Part shown: positions 1-6,533 of the stretch, one piece after another
How the letters are laid out: the number at the start of each line of letters is the position of its first letter
How positions within the stretch are numbered: the stretch's first letter is position 1
Source: Gammaproteobacteria bacterium
Lineage (GTDB): Bacteria > Pseudomonadota > Gammaproteobacteria > Pseudomonadales > Halomonadaceae
Direction: 5' to 3'
Length of the DNA: 8,207 nt
Assembly (NCBI GenBank): GCA_023485185.1
Contig: JAMCZP010000315.1
Location: forward strand, 1-8,207
The notes under the pieces: generated by a model
Databases searched by the model: none
What the model was told of the DNA's origin: nothing
Seen by the model: the letters and a program-made list of their open reading frames with translations, nothing else
Translations under genes and position numbers: made by a program

Positions 1-77
1 ACGCGGCGGGCGATTAGCTGGGTGTACTGCGAGCCGAAGTCGAGAATCAGAATCTTATGGGCGTGAATGTCACTCAT
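1..77 (-). CDS. guaA: GMP synthase (glutamine-hydrolysing), N-terminal fragment cut by window edge
   Basis: GMP synthase amidates XMP to GMP using glutamine and ATP, the last step of guanine nucleotide synthesis in the cytoplasm. Only the first 25 codons lie in the window. They read [20 protein letters not shown] and then LIARR. The [15 protein letters not shown] stretch is the conserved start of the class I glutamine amidotransferase domain of GuaA. The ATG is at 77 on the minus strand; the Shine-Dalgarno upstream is poor. The gene lies 97 bases downstream of guaB on the same strand, the usual guaBA order, but a hairpin with a T-rich tail separates them. The catalytic Cys-His-Glu triad and the ATP pyrophosphatase domain are outside the window. 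Confidence 0.95.
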   Translation of the reverse strand, partial: MSDIHAHKILILDFGSQYTQLIARR

Positions 78-118
78 GGCGGGGTCTCGGTTAAGCGGTG
101 TGGGTGCCGCTGGTAAGG

Positions 119-153
119 CCAAAAAGCAAGCGGCGAGCTGTTGTGCCCGCCGC
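119..153 (-). terminator. Hairpin with T-rich tail between guaB and guaA (terminator or attenuator)
   Basis: On the minus strand a 6-bp G+C-only stem (153-148 paired with 135-130, 12-base loop) is followed by TTGCTTTTT. That is the form of an intrinsic terminator, with an interrupted T tract. It lies 22 bases after the guaB stop. A weaker 5-bp stem follows at 111-107/98-94 in the guaA leader. It could end part of guaB transcription and lower guaA expression, or guaA may have its own promoter. The function is inferred. Confidence 0.5.
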
Positions 154-174
154 CGTGTTATCTAAACGCGCTGG

Positions 175-1644
175 TTAGCTCACCCGGTAGTTGGGAGCTT
201 CTTTGGTGATCTGCACATCGTGAACGTGGGATTCGTTAAAGCCAGCGCCGGTAATCTGTACGAACTCCGGCTTGGTGCGCATTTCTTGAATATCGCGGCA
301 GCCGGTGTAGCCCATGGAAGCGCGTAGCCCGCCCATCATCTGGTGAACGATAGCGCTCATCATACCTTTATAGGGTACGCGGCCTTCGATACCTTCCGGC
401 ACCAGCTTCTCGGCACCGGCGTCTTTATCCTGGAAGTAGCGGTCGGCACTGCCCTGGTTTTGGGCCATGGCGCCCATGGAACCCATGCCGCGGTAGGCTT
501 TATAAGTACGGCCTTGGTAAAGCTCGACTTCGCCCGGTGCTTCTTCGGTACCGGCCAACAGGCCACCGACCATCACCGCGCTTGCGCCAGCGGCAATCGC
601 CTTGGCCAGGTCGCCAGAGAAGCGCACGCCGCCATCAGCAATCAAGGGAATATCAAATGCTTTGAGCGCTTCCGCCACGTTGGAAACGGCGCTGATTTGC
701 GGTACGCCTACACCGGCCACAATACGCGTGGTGCAGATCGAGCCAGGGCCAATACCGACTTTCACCGCATCCGCCCCCGCTTCAGCCAGCGCGATGGCGG
801 CGGCGGCGGTGGCGATGTTGCCGCCTATCACTTGGATATTGGGGAAGTGCTCTTTAATCCAGCGAACGCGGTCAAGTACGCCTTGGGAGTGGCCGTGGGC
901 GGTATCGACAATGATCACGTCGACGCCAGCTTCGGCCAGTGCCGCTACGCGGTCCGGGGTTTCCGGGCCGGTGCCGACTGCCGCGCCGACTAACAAGCGG
1001 CCGTCGCTATCTTTGGCGGCCATCGGGTAGGTGCGGGCTTTTTCGATATCCTGGAAGGTGACCAGACCGCGCAGGTGGAACTCGTCATCGACAATCAGCA
1101 TTTTTTCGATGCGGTGTTCGCGCATTTTGGCTTTGCTGGTTTCAAGGTCGGTGCCTTCCCGAACGGTCACTAGCCGGTCACGGGGCGTCATGATTGCTTC
1201 AACGCTGTCGCCGTGGTTGGGCTGGAAGCGCATATCACGCTCGGTCACAATACCGACCAACGTTTCACCTTCCACCACGGGGAAGCCGGAGAAGCCGTAC
1301 TCCCGCGCCATGGCAAGCAGGTCTTCCAGTTTCGCCTTGGGGCTAACGGTGACCGGGTCTTTAACAATGACGCTTTCGTGCTTTTTGACCTTGCGCACTT
1401 CAGCGGCCTGCTGGGCCATGGTCATGTTCTTGTGAATGATGCCGATGCCCCCTTCCTGAGCCATCGCAATCGCCAGGCGCGCTTCGGTAACGGTGTCCAT
1501 CGCGGCGGAAACTAGCGGAATGTTGAGCGAGAGATTGCGGGTCAGGCGGGTTTTGAGGCTGACATCCTTAGGAAGAATGTCGGAGAAGCCGGGAACGAGG
1601 AGTACGTCATCGAACGTTAGTGCTTCTTGGGCCATACGTAGCAT
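175..1644 (-). CDS. guaB: Inosine-5'-monophosphate dehydrogenase
   Basis: GuaB oxidises IMP to XMP with NAD+, the committed step to guanine nucleotides, in the cytoplasm, normally as a tetramer. The 489-residue length matches the family (E. coli 488). The start [18 protein letters not shown] aligns with the E. coli start, so the first ATG is chosen although the nearest Shine-Dalgarno-like AGGG is rather far upstream. The (beta/alpha)8 barrel is split by two CBS domains at about residues 94-148 and 155-208. The catalytic loop [17 protein letters not shown] places the nucleophilic Cys at 304. [10 protein letters not shown] (336-345) binds the IMP phosphate. [10 protein letters not shown] (384-393) and GSADRYF (398-404, with the flap Arg at 402) follow. 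All key residues are present. guaA follows downstream, and a consensus -10 element precedes the gene. Identification is certain. Confidence 0.98.
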   Translation of the reverse strand: MLRMAQEALTFDDVLLVPGFSDILPKDVSLKTRLTRNLSLNIPLVSAAMDTVTEARLAIAMAQEGGIGIIHKNMTMAQQAAEVRKVKKHESVIVKDPVTVSPKAKLEDLLAMAREYGFSGFPVVEGETLVGIVTERDMRFQPNHGDSVEAIMTPRDRLVTVREGTDLETSKAKMREHRIEKMLIVDDEFHLRGLVTFQDIEKARTYPMAAKDSDGRLLVGAAVGTGPETPDRVAALAEAGVDVIIVDTAHGHSQGVLDRVRWIKEHFPNIQVIGGNIATAAAAIALAEAGADAVKVGIGPGSICTTRIVAGVGVPQISAVSNVAEALKAFDIPLIADGGVRFSGDLAKAIAAGASAVMVGGLLAGTEEAPGEVELYQGRTYKAYRGMGSMGAMAQNQGSADRYFQDKDAGAEKLVPEGIEGRVPYKGMMSAIVHQMMGGLRASMGYTGCRDIQEMRTKPEFVQITGAGFNESHVHDVQITKEAPNYRVS

Positions 1645-1696
1645 AGCGGCAACACCCTGGTTGAAGAGGAAGTGGGGCGTGAAAAGTTAATCGACT

Positions 1697-1726
1697 ATTA
1701 TAGCGTTTTGAGGGGTGCCCCAGCAA
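1697..1726 (-). promoter_or_regulatory. Predicted sigma70 promoter of guaB
   Basis: On the minus strand a perfect TATAAT occupies 1702-1697. TTGCTG (1726-1721) lies 18 bases upstream and is a partial -35 match. The -10 is about 50 bases upstream of the guaB ATG. The spacer contains GGGGCACCCC, a near-palindrome lying between the two promoter elements. I see no PurR-like operator. Confidence 0.6.
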
Positions 1727-1848
1727 TGCCACTCCCCCACTCAACGTCACTGCTCCTGCTTGGCTCGCTGCTAGCACATACGCCGTGACAGTCAGCAACC
1801 TGCGGTTAGGGTGTTAGCCTATACGTCATTTAGCTCTACAGAAGTGTC

Positions 1849-1854
1849 AGGTGG
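1849..1854 (+). promoter_or_regulatory. Start-deciding Shine-Dalgarno of the SWIM gene
   Basis: AGGTGG lies five bases before the ATG at 1860. The alternative in-frame GTG at 1851 overlaps this site and has no good ribosome binding site of its own, so the ATG is preferred. Confidence 0.55.
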
Positions 1855-1859
1855 CGACA

Positions 1860-3587
1860 ATGGATGAGACATTAATTTCAGACTCACAGCTAATTATGTT
1901 GGCGGGTGATGCGGTTTTTGCCCGCGGGGTTCAGTATTACCAACAGGGCATGGTGATCAACTGGGATAAAAGCGGTGCCACCATTAGCGCTGACGTCGAG
2001 GGCAGCGAGCTTTACCATGTGGCGTTAAAGTTAACAAAGCAAGGTTTGAGCGGCGGTTGTAATTGCCCCGCTTCCGAAGGCATTGATTTCTGCAAGCATT
2101 GCGTGGCCGTTGCCCTAGCGTACCGCGCAGAGCATGCCAAACAAGCACAGCTGGTAGAGGGCGACACTTCAGATCGCATTCACGCTTACTTAGAGTCGTT
2201 AGACAAACCCTCGCTGGTCGAAACGCTGCTAACGCTTATTGAAAATGACCCTGTACTGAACCAAAAGTGGTCGTTGAAAGCGGATGCAGCATTTGGTGTG
2301 CTGGATCACAAGGCGCTGAAAAAACGTATCACTGCCGCGTTTCCCATTAATCGCGGGTTGTTCCGCTATTCGCAAGTCAGCCACTATTTCAGCAAGGCAG
2401 AAGCCGTTATTGAGCAATTGGCCGAACAGGTGCCGCAACTTCCCCCAGAAAAAAGCTTGGCTCTAATGGACTACGCTCTCGAGCGCCTGGATAAAGCACT
2501 GGAAAGCATTGATGACTCCGGCGGCTTTCGTTTCCACTGCGAACACCTCTTGCACACTTTGCATATTCAGACCGTAAAGCGGCTCGATTGGCCTGCCGAC
2601 AAGCTAGCCGGATATCTGTATGAAAAAGCGTTTGGCGGTGAAGAGGATCGATACCCACCCATTCCCGATGCCTATTTGGATGTACTGAACCAAGCGAGCC
2701 AAGACGCCTACCATGAGCGCCTGCAACAAGCCCTGGATGCGCTGCCAAACCAAGCAACCCCCATGGAATGGGAGGATCGCTACCGCTTAATCCGCCTGCG
2801 TGATCCTTTGCTCAAGCGCGCTAAAGCCGCCGGTGACCTACCCGCTATCTTGTCGTTGTATCAGAAAACCATCAGCGACGAGAAGGACTGCCTAGAGGCC
2901 GCTGAGCTATGTATTGAGCATGAAGCCTGGGATCAGGTGGCAGCATGGCTAACCTCTGCTGCTAAGTGCGAGACAAAAAACGACTATCGCTGGCACCTTG
3001 AACGCAACCGGCTTGAGATACGCCTTAAGCTGCATCGCGGTGAAACAGACACAGCTGCGGAGCAACACTGGGGAATCTACCAGCACACCCAGCAGTTGGA
3101 GGATTACCGGCAGCTCGTGGCGCTAATGGAAACACATCAGCTAGCCACCGATTATCGCCAGCGGGCCTGTGACTGGCTATTAAAATGCATTTCCCAACCG
3201 TCGAAGAAGGTGCCCGTCTACCAATCACAGCGGGCAAAAGACAGCTTATTGGAAATTTACTTGCACGAGGGTCGTTTGGACGATGCCCAAGCATTGTGCG
3301 CTGAGCATAAAGTATCAGCGCACTTGCTGTACCAATTGGCCAAAGCCTTGCCCTCGCCCGATGCCCAGATACCGCTCTACCTGCGGTTGGTACGGCTGTA
3401 TGTGGAACAAACCAATAAGCAGGGGTATCGCCAAGGTATCGCGTTGCTGAAAGAGCTAAAAAAGAGCCTGAAAACGCCAGCTCAGCACACTGCTTTCGCG
3501 CAAATACTGACGCAGTTACGTAGCGAATTTAAGGCCAAGCGTAACTTCATCAAGTGGTTAAACGAAGCCTTTCCAGACACGAAATAA
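1860..3587 (+). CDS. SWIM zinc-finger domain protein
   Basis: A predicted 575-residue cytoplasmic protein of unknown molecular role. Near the N-terminus it carries a SWIM zinc-binding motif, CxC...CxH: Cys67 and Cys69 in GGCNCPAS, then Cys78 and His80 in FCKHCVAVALAY. SWIM motifs are thought to bind DNA or protein partners. The remaining 480 or so residues look entirely alpha-helical, with many short Leu/Ala-rich amphipathic helices resembling TPR-like repeats (for example around LYQKTISDEKDCLEAAELCI). No nuclease or helicase motif is visible. I chose ATG 1860 because AGGTGG is well placed; a GTG at 1851 would add three residues. The gene diverges from guaB. Its TAA is nine bases before the xseA remnant, so it was probably once co-transcribed with xseA. 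Confidence 0.85.
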   Translation: MDETLISDSQLIMLAGDAVFARGVQYYQQGMVINWDKSGATISADVEGSELYHVALKLTKQGLSGGCNCPASEGIDFCKHCVAVALAYRAEHAKQAQLVEGDTSDRIHAYLESLDKPSLVETLLTLIENDPVLNQKWSLKADAAFGVLDHKALKKRITAAFPINRGLFRYSQVSHYFSKAEAVIEQLAEQVPQLPPEKSLALMDYALERLDKALESIDDSGGFRFHCEHLLHTLHIQTVKRLDWPADKLAGYLYEKAFGGEEDRYPPIPDAYLDVLNQASQDAYHERLQQALDALPNQATPMEWEDRYRLIRLRDPLLKRAKAAGDLPAILSLYQKTISDEKDCLEAAELCIEHEAWDQVAAWLTSAAKCETKNDYRWHLERNRLEIRLKLHRGETDTAAEQHWGIYQHTQQLEDYRQLVALMETHQLATDYRQRACDWLLKCISQPSKKVPVYQSQRAKDSLLEIYLHEGRLDDAQALCAEHKVSAHLLYQLAKALPSPDAQIPLYLRLVRLYVEQTNKQGYRQGIALLKELKKSLKTPAQHTAFAQILTQLRSEFKAKRNFIKWLNEAFPDTK

Positions 3588-3596
3588 GAGATAGCG

Positions 3597-3662
3597 ATGA
3601 ACAAAGAGACACCCACTGCCCTCACCGTTAGCCAGCTCAACCAGCGCGCCAAGCAGACCCTT
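3597..3662 (+). repeat. Direct repeat of the xseA 5' end, left copy
   Basis: Sixty-six bases that recur at 5119-5184 in the same orientation. Ten substitutions separate them, six of these within codons 3-5. Across codons 9-22 all three differences are silent third-position changes. The two copies flank about 1.46 kb of inserted DNA. Confidence 0.9.
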
Positions 3663-3740
3663 GCGCGAATAGTATGGCTACTAGGTGTATCATGCTGTTT
3701 ATTATTAATAAAAGGTAACAACAGTGGCAGACCAGCCTAG
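3597..3740 (+). pseudogene. xseA': Truncated 5' remnant of xseA fused to insert DNA
   Basis: From ATG 3597 the first 22 codons read MNKETPTALTVSQLNQRAKQ then TL. They match the intact XseA start at 5119 (MNAPTPTTLTVSQLNQRAKQ then TL) with 56 of 66 bases identical. After codon 22, and perhaps a few bases further allowing a 2-base deletion, similarity ends. The frame continues through unrelated DNA (ARIVWLLGVSCCLLLIKGNN...) to TAG at 3738-3740, giving a 47-codon ORF that overlaps the start of the nuclease gene in another frame. The remnant lacks nearly all of the OB fold and all of the catalytic part, so it cannot make exonuclease VII. It marks the original junction of the SWIM gene with xseA. 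Whether the chimeric peptide is translated is unknown. Confidence 0.85.
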
Positions 3741-4476
3741 GCAGCTCTACTACAGCAATCCGGATAACATCACGGGGGCACGTGTTTCGCGCGATATGAT
3801 GGTGACGTTATGCAGTGCTTTCGGGGATGCGCTTGACGATCCAGATACACGACATTTCATTAGCAACACGCGTATTCCCAATGAGCGGGAGCTTTACGGT
3901 ACCTTTATCAAAGCGCTGCTCAGTGATGGCTTTAATAGCCAGATTGGCCACATTGCCACTGAAGTACAGGTATCTCGTCAGACAGATGAAGCCAGCGGCA
4001 AAGGCCGAGTGGATATCATTTTCGATTATCGCAACACCAGCTTTCTAGTTGAACTGAAAGTCATTCGTGCTTCTGTGAACGGTCGTCAACCTGGTGAAGA
4101 ATACGCAACAACAACACAGCGACTTGTTCGCCCTTGGCAGAAAGCTGTCAATCAGCTCATCGAGCTTGATGAAACAAGCCTGGGAAAAGCACTAAAGAAG
4201 AAGATTATCAAACTCCCTATCGCCCTCTATCTGCATGTGGATAACAGACAAAAGGGCAATATAGAGCAATGGGAAGCACTCAGCGCTGCAACACACGAGA
4301 GGATCGTATCTCAGTTAGATACCGACGTGAATAATGATGCCCCCGCGAGCTACCACTTCAGCTACTTCCAGCCACTGACAGCCCCGGTGACCACATCACG
4401 CCGAAGAGGCTGCCTCGTTGAAGGAACCCCAGACGTAAGGCTTTACGGCTTTTCTATTATTGCGGCATGCCAGTAA
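3724..4476 (+). CDS. PD-(D/E)XK nuclease-superfamily protein
   Basis: A 250-residue protein with the core signature of the PD-(D/E)XK nuclease fold. GRVDIIFDY gives Asp97 and FLVELKV gives Glu110-x-Lys112, separated by a short beta turn. An acidic residue in the preceding helix (Glu54 or Glu56, in NERELYGTFIKALL) and Gln/Lys in RPWQKAVNQLIEL (138-148) complete a plausible active site. Such proteins cut DNA or RNA with divalent metal; some members of the fold have lost activity, but all core residues are present here. Start GTG 3724 follows AAAGGT at 3711-3716. The gene is convergent with the OGFr-domain gene, with 20 bases between stops, and lies in the segment inserted at xseA. Substrate and role are unknown. 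A defence nuclease is possible, but no methyltransferase partner is present. Confidence 0.75.
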   Translation: MADQPRQLYYSNPDNITGARVSRDMMVTLCSAFGDALDDPDTRHFISNTRIPNERELYGTFIKALLSDGFNSQIGHIATEVQVSRQTDEASGKGRVDIIFDYRNTSFLVELKVIRASVNGRQPGEEYATTTQRLVRPWQKAVNQLIELDETSLGKALKKKIIKLPIALYLHVDNRQKGNIEQWEALSAATHERIVSQLDTDVNNDAPASYHFSYFQPLTAPVTTSRRRGCLVEGTPDVRLYGFSIIAACQ

Positions 4477-4499
4477 CCATATTCGCTTAATACAGGTTA
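4474..4499. terminator. Inverted repeat spanning both convergent stop codons
   Basis: TAACC (4474-4478) pairs with GGTTA (4495-4499). An inner TATT pairs with AATA around the loop CGCTT. Each outer arm contains the TAA stop of one of the two convergent genes. A short bidirectional stop structure is plausible, but the stem is A+T-rich and neither side has a clear T tract, so termination is tentative. Confidence 0.3.
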
Positions 4500-5009
4500 T
4501 TCCTTATGTGCCTCGCTCCAATACTGGATCGAGGCATTCGAGACAATGCCCTGCTCGGAGCCAATACGTATCACGGCTTCCTGCAAAGCCAGCGCCAGAT
4601 CGTACTGGTGACAAAGTGCCAAAGAACGAATCATCCGTGAGATACGCAGGTGATTATGCCCACCTGCTTTGAGCCAAATATGATCGCGGATATTGAGGTT
4701 CGGCTGGGCAGTAATGGTGAGCCCATCCCGAGTTAAACCTAAAAAACCCAACATCACATCCAGCGAGACTCGCTGTTGCTCACGTAACGCGCTATCGTCT
4801 TGAAATCTTTCACGCTCGACATCAGTCAGTCGCGGAGCAAAACCGTTAAAACGGCCAGCCTCGGGAATGGGAAAAAGCCACTGAATATAATCGTGGGTGT
4901 GCTCCAGCCAGAAGTGAGATAAGGCCCAAACGGCATCGATATAGCGCCCTTTATGATCCGGTGCCTCGCCAAGGTAAAAAGCGATCAGCGGTGTAAGCTG
5001 GTGGCTCAT
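4497..5009 (-). CDS. OGFr (opioid growth factor receptor-like) domain protein
   Basis: A 170-residue protein that fits the OGFr conserved region found in bacterial proteins as well as in the animal receptor. FYLGEAPDHKGR lies at residues 11-22, THDYIQWLFP at 38-47 and GGHNHLRISRMIRSL at 116-130. The HDYIQWLFP and HNHLRISR blocks are the most recognisable. The biochemical role of bacterial members is not established. No signal peptide or membrane segment is seen. ATG 5009 is chosen over the upstream ATG at 5066 because GAGGAA is well placed and the conserved domain begins right after it. The gene occupies almost the full right half of the inserted segment and is antisense to any transcript reaching xseA from the left. 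Domain assignment is good; function is unknown. Confidence 0.8.
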   Translation of the reverse strand: MSHQLTPLIAFYLGEAPDHKGRYIDAVWALSHFWLEHTHDYIQWLFPIPEAGRFNGFAPRLTDVERERFQDDSALREQQRVSLDVMLGFLGLTRDGLTITAQPNLNIRDHIWLKAGGHNHLRISRMIRSLALCHQYDLALALQEAVIRIGSEQGIVSNASIQYWSEAHKE

Positions 5010-5013
5010 AGCA

Positions 5014-5020
5014 TTTCCTC
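5014..5020 (-). promoter_or_regulatory. Start-deciding Shine-Dalgarno of the OGFr-domain gene
   Basis: On the minus strand GAGGAAA lies four bases before ATG 5009. The in-frame ATG 57 bases upstream has no comparable site and would add 19 residues ahead of the conserved domain. Confidence 0.6.
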
Positions 5021-5097
5021 GTGATTCCCTCGGTAATACAATGATACTTTGAAGTAACGACACCACTTTACTCGACTAGCCGTAAAGATTCCCAGAT

Positions 5098-5113
5098 TCC
5101 CTAAAGCAAGGGA
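5098..5113 (+). promoter_or_regulatory. xseA ribosome binding site within a small inverted repeat
   Basis: AAGGGA (5108-5113) sits five bases before the xseA ATG. TCCCT (5098-5102) can pair with AGGGA (5109-5113) around a 6-base loop, which could partly mask the site in the mRNA. A 5-bp stem is marginal, and chance is a fair explanation. Confidence 0.35.
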
Positions 5114-5118
5114 CAGCA

Positions 5119-5184
5119 ATGAACGCACCAACGCCCACTACCCTCACCGTTAGCCAACTCAACCAGCGTGCCAAGCAAACCCTT
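5119..5184 (+). repeat. Direct repeat of the xseA 5' end, right (functional) copy
   Basis: Matches 3597-3662 at 56 of 66 positions. This copy continues into the intact gene, whereas the left copy stops at the insert junction. The bases just upstream of the two copies are unrelated. Confidence 0.9.
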
Positions 5185-6468
5185 GAGCGCGATGTGGGCG
5201 AGGTGTGGGTGGAAGGCGAGCTGTCGAACGTTTCCCGCCCGGCGTCGGGCCATGTTTATTTCACTCTGAAGGATGACCGAGCGCAGATCCGTTGTGCGCT
5301 GTTTCGTCAGCGCGCGCGGTTTGTGTCAGCGCCGATGCGCGATGGCGATCAGGTCAAGCTGCGTGGGCGGGTGTCGCTGTTTGAGCCACGCGGTGACTAC
5401 CAACTAATTGCCGAGGCCGTTCAAGCGGCTGGATTGGGCGAACTGCTGGCAGCCTTTGAGCGCTTAAAGGCGCAGTTAGAAGGCGAAGGGGTATTTGCCA
5501 ACGCCCGGCCACTGCCCTTTCCGCCCCGCAAGCTTTTGATTTTAAGCTCCGCCACTGGGGCGGCGATACGCGATGTTTTGGCTGTACTGGAAGCGCGCTG
5601 GCCGCTGGCCGATGTGACGCTGATTCCGGTGCCGGTACAGGGCGCTGAAGCCGCTCCGGCGATGATTTCAGCCCTAGGGCTATTGAATCGCCAAACACAA
5701 CTCGACCCAGAACGTGATGTCATCCTAATCACTCGCGGCGGCGGCAGCCTGGAAGATTTATGGGCATTCAATAACGAGCACCTCGCACGGGCGATTTTTC
5801 ACTCCCGGCTGCCGGTGATGTCGGCGGTGGGCCACGAGGTGGATGTCACCCTGGCCGATTTCGCCGCAGATATGCGCACCCCCACACCGTCTGCTGCTGC
5901 CGAGCGATTAGTACCCGACCAGAACACCCTTAAGCGCCAGCTTGAACACCAGCACAGCCGCTTACAGCGGGCCATGCAGGCACGCCTGGAGCGCGACAGC
6001 CAGCGGTTGGATACGCTGCGCGCCAAGCTGCGCCATCCCGGCGAACAGCTTAACCGCCAGCGCCAGCATTTAACCGCCCTCAATCAGCGCTTGAATCGCG
6101 CCCTTCAGCAAACGCTTAGTCAACAAAAAGCTCAAGTGACACAGCTGGGCAGGCGTTTACTCAGCCAGGATATGGCGCGCTTACATCGTGCGGAAAGCGA
6201 GCGGGTGAATCAGCTACAGCGCCGCTTGGGCAAGGCGATACAGCGCCAGCTTGAAAGCCGCCAATCGCGATTAACCAGTGCTGCGCGGGAGTTGAATGCG
6301 GTCAGCCCGTTGGCAGTCTTGGGGCGTGGCTATGCGATAGTTCAGGATGAACAGGGCCAAGTGATTCGCCGCGCGGAAGATACCCAGCCCGGCCAGAAGC
6401 TTAAATTGAAGCTTGGTGAAGGCAGGCTAAGCGTGGAAGTTAAGCGACGTCTAAAGTCCGGGGGTTAA
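5119..6468 (+). CDS. xseA: Exodeoxyribonuclease VII large subunit
   Basis: XseA is the catalytic subunit of exonuclease VII, which with several small XseB subunits degrades single-stranded DNA from both ends in mismatch repair and damage processing. The 449 residues match the family (E. coli 456). An N-terminal OB fold spans about residues 8-104 (VWVEGELSNVSRPASGHVYF, then FEPRGDYQLIAEAVQAAGLG). The catalytic domain shows SSATGAAIRD (143-152), RGGGSLEDLWAFN (206-218) and SAVGHEVDVTLADFAADMRT (235-254), with the conserved Arg206, His239 and Asp242. A long Gln/Arg-rich coiled coil (about 265-390) follows, then a C-terminal segment with PLAVLGRGYAIV. The gene is intact. Its first 66 bases repeat the remnant at 3597, but its upstream DNA comes from the inserted segment, so expression now depends on a new promoter that I could not identify. 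Confidence 0.97.
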   Translation: MNAPTPTTLTVSQLNQRAKQTLERDVGEVWVEGELSNVSRPASGHVYFTLKDDRAQIRCALFRQRARFVSAPMRDGDQVKLRGRVSLFEPRGDYQLIAEAVQAAGLGELLAAFERLKAQLEGEGVFANARPLPFPPRKLLILSSATGAAIRDVLAVLEARWPLADVTLIPVPVQGAEAAPAMISALGLLNRQTQLDPERDVILITRGGGSLEDLWAFNNEHLARAIFHSRLPVMSAVGHEVDVTLADFAADMRTPTPSAAAERLVPDQNTLKRQLEHQHSRLQRAMQARLERDSQRLDTLRAKLRHPGEQLNRQRQHLTALNQRLNRALQQTLSQQKAQVTQLGRRLLSQDMARLHRAESERVNQLQRRLGKAIQRQLESRQSRLTSAARELNAVSPLAVLGRGYAIVQDEQGQVIRRAEDTQPGQKLKLKLGEGRLSVEVKRRLKSGG

Positions 6469-6486
6469 AGACTGGGGTTAAAGTCC
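6452..6486 (+). repeat. Short 13-base repeats across the xseA stop codon
   Basis: GGGGTTAAAG occurs at 6461-6470 and 6474-6483, a 13-base period. A third partial unit, CTAAAGTCC, lies at 6451-6459, and TAAAGTCC recurs at 6479-6486. The first full copy contains the xseA stop TAA (6466-6468). It looks like slippage at the gene end. Confidence 0.6.
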
Positions 6487-6533
6487 TAAGTTAAATGGCC
6501 GATAGCTTATAACAATGAGAAGAGGTCATGACC

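Larger units (their letters stand above)
3663..5118. mobile_element. Inserted accessory segment interrupting the SWIM gene-xseA junction
   Basis: The segment lies between the broken xseA start (3597-3662) and the intact xseA start (5119). It is visibly richer in A+T than the flanks, particularly at the left junction (3667-3723), and carries two convergent accessory genes. I see no integrase, transposase, terminal inverted repeat or tRNA. The boundaries rest only on where xseA similarity stops and restarts: the left edge is uncertain by about 10 bases, and the right edge may lie inside xseA if its first codons were imported with the segment. It could be a passively recombined gene block rather than an element with its own mobility. 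Confidence 0.65.

Noticed and set aside
343..993. Long plus-strand frame of 216 codons
   Set aside because: It lies wholly antisense to guaB, is Gly/Ala/His-rich from G+C-biased codons read backwards, and has no ribosome binding site.
1031..1515. Plus-strand frames antisense to guaB
   Set aside because: Shadows of guaB with no family resemblance.
1786..1794. TGACAGTCA palindrome between guaB and the SWIM gene
   Set aside because: Too short to assign to a regulator and expected by chance at this length.
2407..2757. Minus-strand frame of 116 codons inside the SWIM gene
   Set aside because: Shadow of the SWIM coding sequence; composition is Arg/Gly/Ala-rich and there is no upstream signal.
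3661..3710. Possible promoter for the nuclease gene (TTGCGC with TATCAT, or TATTAT at 3700-3705)
   Set aside because: The first pair has a 21-base gap, and the second has no -35 at a normal distance. A promoter is likely here but cannot be placed.
3482..3721. Minus-strand frame of 79 codons across the left insert junction
   Set aside because: It spans the SWIM gene end, the xseA remnant and the insert, so it cannot be an old gene. No ribosome binding site was seen.
3663..5118. Type II restriction-modification system
   Set aside because: The nuclease-fold gene has no methyltransferase neighbour, and the OGFr-domain protein shows no methyltransferase motif.
5354..6083. Minus-strand frames antisense to xseA
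   Set aside because: Shadows of a conserved gene, rich in Arg, Ser and Ala.
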